Shown: positions 58,922-64,000 of the stretch, in pieces | How positions within the stretch are numbered: position 1 is the stretch's first letter | How the letters are laid out: each line of letters starts with the position of its first letter | Assembly: GCA_937906945.1 (NCBI GenBank) | Contig: CALCUE010000026.1 | Location: 186,001-250,000 of the forward strand | DNA length: 64,000 nt | Source: an uncultured Clostridia bacterium | GTDB taxonomy: Bacteria > Bacillota > Clostridia > Oscillospirales > Ruminococcaceae | Reading direction: 5' to 3' | Made by a program: the position numbers and the translations under genes | The notes under the pieces: model-generated | What the model saw: the letters and a program-made list of their open reading frames with translations, nothing else | The model's database searches: none | Told to the model about the DNA's origin: nothing

Positions 58922-60148
58922 TCAAATAACCTGAAATAAGTAAAATTTTAGATAGTCCGTTTCCTCCACGTTCCAAAGAATCGGGTGATCCGGTGCCTGC
59001 TGTCTGGCCTCAATCTGCCGAAGCTCTACGGAAGCGTCTTTGGCCGCCGCGTGAAGCATTTTAACAAAAAGCTCATCCGGCATAAAGTGAGAACAGGAAC
59101 AGGTGGCGAAATAACCGCCCCTCGGCAGTAGCTTCATCGCTCTGAGATTAATCTCCTTATATCCTTTGGAAGCGCTGTCCACCGTTTTCCGGGACTTCGT
59201 GAACGCCGGTGGGTCAAGAATGATAAAATCGTATTTTTCCGCCGAATTTTCCAAAGCCGGAAGTAAATCGAAAACATTGGCGACCCGAAAACTCATGCGG
59301 TCGGAAAGGCCATTCCTTTCCGCGTTCTTTTTTGCCATTTCAATGGCGGAATCGGAGATATCCACGGCGCAGACGTGCTCGGCGCCTCCTTTTGCCGCGT
59401 TCAAAGCAAACGAACCGGTATGGGTAAAGCAATCCAGCACCCGTTTTCCTTTGGCCAATTTGGCTACCGCCAGCCGATTATATTTCTGATCGAGGAAAAA
59501 GCCCGTCTTTTGGCCGTTTTCAAAGTCCACTTCATATTCGATCCCATTTTCCACGATCGTCGTTACCGTGGAATCCGGGATCGGAAGACCGGGAAGCGGA
59601 TACCAACCTTTGTTTTCCTCCAGTCCCTCCAAATTTCGGATACTAACGTCGTTTCTTTCATAAATTCCGGAAATTTTCTGCCCGTCCTCGGTTAAGACCT
59701 CGTAAAGAAGCGGGAAAATAAGATCTTTCCGCTTTTCTATTCCCACCGAAAGGGTTTGTGTCACAAGAATTTCTCCAAACCGATCCACCGTAAGACCCGG
59801 AAACTGATCCGCTTCTCCAAAAATGACACGGCAGCAGGAAATATCGTTTCCCATCACCGTTTTCCGGTAATCCCAAGCGTAGCGAATGCGGCGCTTAAAA
59901 AACTCCCGATCAAACTTGTCGTTGGCGTTGCGGGAAATCAGACGAATACGGATCTTACTATTCCTGCTCAAAAATCCGGTGCCGATATATTTACCTTTTT
60001 CGCTGATAACATCGACCAAAGCGCCGTTTTCACAGTCTTCGCTGAGAGATCGCACTTCTGTATCATAAATCCACGGGTGACCGCCCATAGCCGAAAGCTC
60101 CGCTTTCTTCGTTACCGTCGCCTTGGGATAATTTCTCTCTGTTTTCAT
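58922..60148 (-). CDS. class I rRNA methyltransferase (RlmI-like, PUA domain)
   Basis: A 408-aa SAM-dependent RNA methyltransferase: N-terminal PUA domain (HPWIYDTEVRSLSED..; GTGFLSRNSKIRIRLIS), central EEHEE-like domain, and a Rossmann methylase (RVLDCFTHTGSFALNAAKGGAEHVCAVDIS; IILDPPAFTKS; CSCSHFM). This is the RlmI/YwbD family that makes m5C in 23S rRNA; exact position modified is uncertain. It overlaps the phosphopantetheinyl transferase stop (ATGA). Confidence 0.92.
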   Translation of the reverse strand: MKTERNYPKATVTKKAELSAMGGHPWIYDTEVRSLSEDCENGALVDVISEKGKYIGTGFLSRNSKIRIRLISRNANDKFDREFFKRRIRYAWDYRKTVMGNDISCCRVIFGEADQFPGLTVDRFGEILVTQTLSVGIEKRKDLIFPLLYEVLTEDGQKISGIYERNDVSIRNLEGLEENKGWYPLPGLPIPDSTVTTIVENGIEYEVDFENGQKTGFFLDQKYNRLAVAKLAKGKRVLDCFTHTGSFALNAAKGGAEHVCAVDISDSAIEMAKKNAERNGLSDRMSFRVANVFDLLPALENSAEKYDFIILDPPAFTKSRKTVDSASKGYKEINLRAMKLLPRGGYFATCSCSHFMPDELFVKMLHAAAKDASVELRQIEARQQAPDHPILWNVEETDYLKFYLFQVI

Positions 60149-60780
60149 GGATTTTCTCCTTTATTAAAAAAATCTTCCGGGTAAAATTCCTTAATAAGTA
60201 TCGGTTCGTCTTTTTCCAAAAAAGCCACAGAAAGGATTGCCTTTTTCCATTCTTCTGTATGAATATAAAAGTCCTTGCCGGAAACCGTGACTTTTTGATC
60301 CTCCGGGATAACCGAAAAGCTCGAAAATGGCACCGAAAGGCCATCCCCGGTCAATTTGACCGCTGCCTCTTTTCTTGTCCAAAGGCGAAGGAACCGAACA
60401 GGATCCTCTCCAATCATATCCTGTTCTTCCTTTGTAAAAGAGCGGCGCAGAACGTTTTTTCGAATGAATACCGCTTTTTGGATATCCACCCCCACTGGTT
60501 TTTCCGAAACAGCGAGCACCGCAAAAGATCCGCTGTGAGAAATGGAAAAATAAGGCGCGTCATCCATATAGGGTTTGCCGTGCTCAAAAAAACGAAGCGG
60601 CTTCTTTTCCGAATAGCCCAAAACCTTTTGAAGCATAAGCCCCGTCAGAACCGAGAGCATTTTGTCCTCGGTTCTTCTAAGTCGTTCCGTCTTTTCCTTC
60701 CGCTCTTTTGGCAAAAGGGAAAAGCCTTTTTCAAAAGTCCCCGTAAAATTTTCGGCGTCACAATAATAGATCGTCAGCAT
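60145..60780 (-). CDS. 4'-phosphopantetheinyl transferase (Sfp-type)
   Basis: A 211-aa enzyme that activates carrier proteins by attaching phosphopantetheine. Motifs: YFSISHSGSFAVLAVSEKPVGVDIQ (Mg-binding aspartate in GVDI), FLRLWTRKEAAVKLTGDGL (W-x-KEA). It is short but complete. No polyketide or peptide synthase gene is in the window, so the carrier protein is unknown. It overlaps the methyltransferase gene and is likely co-transcribed. Confidence 0.9.
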   Translation of the reverse strand: MLTIYYCDAENFTGTFEKGFSLLPKERKEKTERLRRTEDKMLSVLTGLMLQKVLGYSEKKPLRFFEHGKPYMDDAPYFSISHSGSFAVLAVSEKPVGVDIQKAVFIRKNVLRRSFTKEEQDMIGEDPVRFLRLWTRKEAAVKLTGDGLSVPFSSFSVIPEDQKVTVSGKDFYIHTEEWKKAILSVAFLEKDEPILIKEFYPEDFFNKGENP

Positions 60781-60819
60781 AGAAAGAAAAATACCCGTTT
60801 ACTTTCCGTCAATATTTGT

Positions 60820-60825
60820 TATAAT
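60820..60825 (+). promoter_or_regulatory. -10 box of the DUF4080 gene
   Basis: TATAAT (60,820-60,825) with a weak GTTTAC 17 bp upstream (60,797-60,802). A transcript would start near 60,832, upstream of the AAGGAGG at 60,884. Confidence 0.6.
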
Positions 60826-60898
60826 GTTATGGAACACTTTATTTTATCATATTTTGCCCTATTTGCAAAGAGATTTTTTCGAAAAGGAGGACTGTCTT

Positions 60899-62599
60899 AC
60901 GGATCGCAATAAAGTCATCCTGTGCTCATTGAGTTCCAAATATGTCCATTCTCCCCTGGCTCCGTGGTGTTTAGCCGCCGGAATCCGTACCTACAGCCAG
61001 ATGGTTTTTGATTATAAAATCGTCGAAGGCACCATCAATGAACCGCTCGAAAAAATCGAGGAACGGATCGTCGCTGAAAATCCTTCCATCCTGGGACTTT
61101 CCTGCTATATCTGGAATTTTCAGTCCGTCAAAGAACTCGGCAAACGGCTGAAAAAATCTCTCCCCGGGCTTCAAATCATCCTCGGTGGTCCGGAAGTTTC
61201 CTATAACGCTTGCGAAGTATTATCCCTTTACAGCTGGTGCGATTATGTCATTTCCGGAGAGGGCGAATACCCTTTCTCGGCGCTTTGTGACGCCATTTTC
61301 TCCCATTCCGATCCAGCCATTCCCGGCGTCTGTTACCGTGGAAACCGTGGGGTGGTGCTTTCTGAACCCTACATCGGTGAAGGAGAGCCACCTTCCCCCT
61401 ATTGCGATGACTACTTTGCCTCTTTACACGGTCGAATCTGCTATTTGGAGACCAGCCGCGGTTGTCCCTATTCCTGCGCGTTTTGCCTTTCCGGTCGCTG
61501 CGGCGGTGTTCGCTTTTTTAATTTAGACCGGGCTAAACAGGAAATGCTTCTTTTGGCCAACAGCGGCACCCAGACTGTCAAACTGGTTGACCGCACGTTC
61601 AACGCTAATAAAGAACGTGCCAAAGAAATCTGGCGTTTTATCATTGCCGAGCATGGCAAGGGAATCCCGAACGGCGTTTGCTTTCATTTTGAGATCGCCG
61701 GCGATATTCTGGACGAGGAATCCATTGCCATTTTGAACAGCGCTCCCAAGGGCTCCATGCAGCTCGAAATCGGCCTCCAAAGCTTTAACGAAAAGACATT
61801 GGCGGCGGTCAACCGGAAAACCAATACCGAACGACTGAAAGCTAACATCCAAAAACTGGTCGCACCGCGAAATATCCACATTCATATCGACCTGATCGCC
61901 GGTCTTCCCTACGAGGATCTGGATAGCTTCATTCAAAGCTTCAACATTGCCTATTCGTTGGCTCCCAATATGCTCCAACTGGGATTTTTGAAGCTTTTGC
62001 ATGGTGCCGCTATGCGAGAAAAACCTGAACAATATCCCTGCGAATTCCGAAAGGAACCCCCTTACGAGGTCATTTCTACCCCTTGGACCGATGAAGCGGT
62101 TCTGTGCCGGCTTCACCGGGTAGAAGACGCTTTGGAGCGATTAGCCAACAGCGGACGGTTTGTCCAGACGCTTTCCTATGTTCTTTCGTCCACCGGTCTT
62201 TCTCCTTTCGAGCTTTTTGACGGTTTCGGCGCTTTTGTTGCGGATAAAGTGGATGCTTTTGTTCCTCTGGATACTTATACGGAACTTGCCTATTCCTATT
62301 TTTGTTCTTTGAAAGGCGTGGAAGAACCGGTGCTCAAAGATTGTATGATCTTTGACCGTATCGCCTCCAACGCCTCCGGAAAATTACCGGACGTGCTCAA
62401 GGTCTCCGATCCCGCCATTAAAAAAATCCGTCTTTCCATCGAATCTCAGGAAGCCTTTTGCCGAAAGCCCAACGTCAAACGTGGTTTTGCCCTTCTGTCC
62501 TCCGAAAAAGCCGCCATTCTGGCCGACTACATCGAAAAGGACCCCGTAACAGGGCTTTATCTCATACAAAAAGTATTCTATGACCCGGACAATCTGTAA
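60899..62599 (+). CDS. B12-binding radical SAM protein (DUF4080) with a non-standard start
   Basis: About 566 aa. The N-terminal B12-binding Rossmann domain (KVILCSLSSKYVHSPLAPWCLAAG; ILGLSCYIWNF; IILGGPEVSYN), the radical SAM motif SRGCPYSCAFCLSG (CxxxCxxC), and the C-terminal DUF4080 region are present. There is no ATG, GTG or TTG between the promoter and the conserved N-terminus. AAGGAGG (60,884-60,890) points to ACG at 60,899, 8 nt away (or CTT at 60,896). The ATG at 60,824 overlaps the TATAAT box (60,820-60,825). The ACG start is inferred. The function of the family is unknown. Confidence 0.85.
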   Translation, partial: TDRNKVILCSLSSKYVHSPLAPWCLAAGIRTYSQMVFDYKIVEGTINEPLEKIEERIVAENPSILGLSCYIWNFQSVKELGKRLKKSLPGLQIILGGPEVSYNACEVLSLYSWCDYVISGEGEYPFSALCDAIFSHSDPAIPGVCYRGNRGVVLSEPYIGEGEPPSPYCDDYFASLHGRICYLETSRGCPYSCAFCLSGRCGGVRFFNLDRAKQEMLLLANSGTQTVKLVDRTFNANKERAKEIWRFIIAEHGKGIPNGVCFHFEIAGDILDEESIAILNSAPKGSMQLEIGLQSFNEKTLAAVNRKTNTERLKANIQKLVAPRNIHIHIDLIAGLPYEDLDSFIQSFNIAYSLAPNMLQLGFLKLLHGAAMREKPEQYPCEFRKEPPYEVISTPWTDEAVLCRLHRVEDALERLANSGRFVQTLSYVLSSTGLSPFELFDGFGAFVADKVDAFVPLDTYTELAYSYFCSLKGVEEPVLKDCMIFDRIASNASGKLPDVLKVSDPAIKKIRLSIESQEAFCRKPNVKRGFALLSSEKAAILADYIEKDPVTGLYLIQKVFYDPDNL

Positions 62600-62635
62600 A
62601 AAGGACCGGCTGAAAAAAATCAGCCGGTCCTTTTT
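62598..62635. terminator. bidirectional terminator between the DUF4080 and TetR genes
   Basis: GGACCGGCTGA (62,603-62,613)/TCAGCCGGTCC (62,620-62,630) flanked by A5 and T5. Confidence 0.9.
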
Positions 62636-63248
62636 ATCCCTCAATTTGTCGCTTCTGGATTCGAAACTCGTTCATAAACATGGGCAGCATCTTCTGCGAA
62701 TAGGCTTTGAGCGCATATTCTCCGTTGCAAATGCACCAATCGTATAGAAGAGCCCGCTCGCAAAGAGCATAGGCTTTGACGATCTCGTTGGCGGAAACGT
62801 CGTTTCGCAGTTCTCCCCGCTCCTGTCCTTCCACCACAGTAACCCGCAGAAGCTTATAATACGTGCGGCTTCGGTCCAGCAAATGTTTTTCGCTTTTTGT
62901 AATCAGTTGGGATGAATAAAGCCGAGCCAAAAGATCAATGGAAATCCGGTTTTCGATCATGCCGAAAAGTTCTTCATTATAAAACATCAGCTTATCAAAG
63001 CAATCCATTTCCGGCGCCACCGTTTTTTCCAGTTCCTCATACTTTTCATCAAAAAGATAAGAAAGGGAGCTTAATAAAGCGTCTTTTCCGGCAAAATAAT
63101 GATAGAAAGAACCCTTGGACGTTTCGGATTCCTCAATGATATCCTCAACGGTCGTGTCATCGTAGCCCTGCTCGTAGAATAGTCTCCACGCGGCGTCAAC
63201 GATCCGGCTTTTGGTGTTGCGCTGATTTTTTCTCGGCATATCGCTCAC
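62634..63248 (-). CDS. TetR-family transcriptional regulator
   Basis: A 204-aa repressor-type protein with the N-terminal TetR helix-turn-helix (RIVDAAWRLFYEQGYDDTTVEDIIEESETSKGSFYHYFAGKDALL, residues 14-58) and an all-helical ligand domain. Divergent from the DUF1015 gene, with about 190 bp between. The ligand is unknown. GAGGTGAGC precedes the ATG. Confidence 0.92.
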   Translation of the reverse strand: MSDMPRKNQRNTKSRIVDAAWRLFYEQGYDDTTVEDIIEESETSKGSFYHYFAGKDALLSSLSYLFDEKYEELEKTVAPEMDCFDKLMFYNEELFGMIENRISIDLLARLYSSQLITKSEKHLLDRSRTYYKLLRVTVVEGQERGELRNDVSANEIVKAYALCERALLYDWCICNGEYALKAYSQKMLPMFMNEFRIQKRQIEG

Positions 63249-63440
63249 CTCTCAGTTTCCATTGTAACATAAGAAGAAAGTGGGAACAACACTATTTTTC
63301 TTTTCTCGCCGCATTTTGAAAACTTTTCTTCTGATTTCTTTTTTGTTTTTGACATTTTATCCAAAGATGGGCTTCCTCTCTTGTATTTTATGACGGAACA
63401 AGGTATGATAAACGCAGAAATAAAATTTGGAGGTAATGGT

Positions 63441-64000
63441 ATGGATTATAAAGAGAAACTGGAAAAACTCGGTGTTATGGTCCCCCACATTCTTCTTCCC
63501 AATGACACGGTCGATTATGCCCGGTATGCCGTCCTGGCCTGCGACCAATATGCCGCTCAACCCGACTATTGGGAGCGTGTCCGCCAAACGGTCGGCGACG
63601 CTCCTTCCACCCTTCATATGACTTTGCCCGAAGCCTGGCTTTTGGCCGGCGACAAAGATTACGGCAAACGTAACGAAGCTATGAACCGCTATCTTTCCGA
63701 TGGTACTCTTTGTGATATCGGGGAGGCCATGGTTTTCAATCACCGGCAAACCCCCGACGGAATGCGCCACGGTCTTATCGCCGCTTTTGATCTTGAACAG
63801 TATGACTATCAGCCCGGCGGCGACAACCTCATCAAAGTCACCGAGCGCACCGATTTTTCCCGAGTCGTTCCCCGTATGGAGATCCGCCGTCACGCTCCTT
63901 TGGAACTTCCCCACGTGCTCATGCTCATTATCGACAAGGAGGACAAGCTGATGACCATGCTTGACCGGGAGTACGACAACATGGAACCGCTCTATGACTT
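63441..64000 (+). CDS. DUF1015-family protein, 5' part (runs off the window)
   Basis: An open frame from ATG 63,441 (GGAGG about 8 nt upstream) to the end of the window, at least 186 codons without a stop. It matches the DUF1015 family (COG4198): LPNDTVDYARYAVLACDQYAAQPDYWERV near the N-terminus, and APSTLHMTLPEAWLLAG. The family is widespread in Clostridia, with no defined activity; it is sometimes linked to nucleotide or kinase-like chemistry. The C-terminus is outside the window. Confidence 0.88.
   Translation, partial: MDYKEKLEKLGVMVPHILLPNDTVDYARYAVLACDQYAAQPDYWERVRQTVGDAPSTLHMTLPEAWLLAGDKDYGKRNEAMNRYLSDGTLCDIGEAMVFNHRQTPDGMRHGLIAAFDLEQYDYQPGGDNLIKVTERTDFSRVVPRMEIRRHAPLELPHVLMLIIDKEDKLMTMLDREYDNMEPLYD

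Overview
The window comes from a spore-forming Clostridia-type member of the Bacillota. Evidence for this is the cotJ spore-coat operon, spoIIR, IreB, a CIRCE-controlled groESL operon, a tryptophan T-box, a K+-type membrane pyrophosphatase, RqcH and strong AAGGAGG ribosome binding sites. TTG starts are common. Genus cannot be fixed from sequence alone.

Region 1 (1-19,270) is the most interesting part. The coat operon cotJA-cotJB-cotJC is cut inside cotJC after codon 62 by an 18,010-bp element (about 804-18,815). The 5' part of cotJC lies at 621-806 and the 3' part at 18,814-19,233. Joining them at a shared GG dinucleotide gives an uninterrupted 200-residue manganese-catalase-like CotJC. This is the architecture of the skin-type elements that a serine recombinase removes in the sporulating mother cell. 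The element carries a large serine recombinase whose reading frame has no stop codon on the element and runs through the left attachment site into antisense cotJC. In the excised circle the same frame would continue 73 codons and end in an ATGA overlap with parB. It also has plasmid-like replication genes (a RepA-like winged-helix initiator and a DnaC-like loader broken by a nonsense codon), ParB, TnpV, an XRE regulator and an AbrB-fold protein. Between these sits a six-gene defence operon: an AlbA_2/Schlafen-type regulator, type I restriction-modification hsdM-hsdS-hsdR, and the Kiwa pair kwaA-kwaB. A striking block of consecutive inverted repeats (16,344-16,666) lies upstream of the defence operon.

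Region 2 (19,267-33,760) is mostly leftward housekeeping. It begins with a Tet-like ribosomal GTPase fused to a Rae1/YacP-type NYN nuclease, next to rqcH, which suggests a translation-quality-control pair. Then come nif3-like, trmK, a DUF1858 protein, nth, a PTS IIC-like membrane protein, and a tryptophan-type ABC transporter behind a Trp T-box. Acyl-ACP thioesterase and PAP2 genes, a coiled-coil protein and the rightward ireB cluster follow.

Region 3 (33,760-43,370) holds groES-groEL with a perfect CIRCE, the metG-tatD-trmB operon, a solute-binding lipoprotein, a small export protein, an adenosine deaminase-like enzyme, and tRNA-Tyr and tRNA-Thr.

Region 4 (43,400-64,000) runs from a VanY-type carboxypeptidase, a metallophosphoesterase and a PHP phosphatase to an Lrp regulator, an aminotransferase and an IspE kinase fused to a YbaK-type tRNA-editing domain. 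It continues with spoIIR, hppA, a small alarmone synthetase, deoC, a YmcA-like protein, miaB, an orphan MazF, a WYL regulator, YitT, an rRNA methyltransferase and a phosphopantetheinyl transferase. It ends with a DUF4080 radical SAM protein that lacks a normal start codon, a TetR regulator and a DUF1015 gene that runs off the window.
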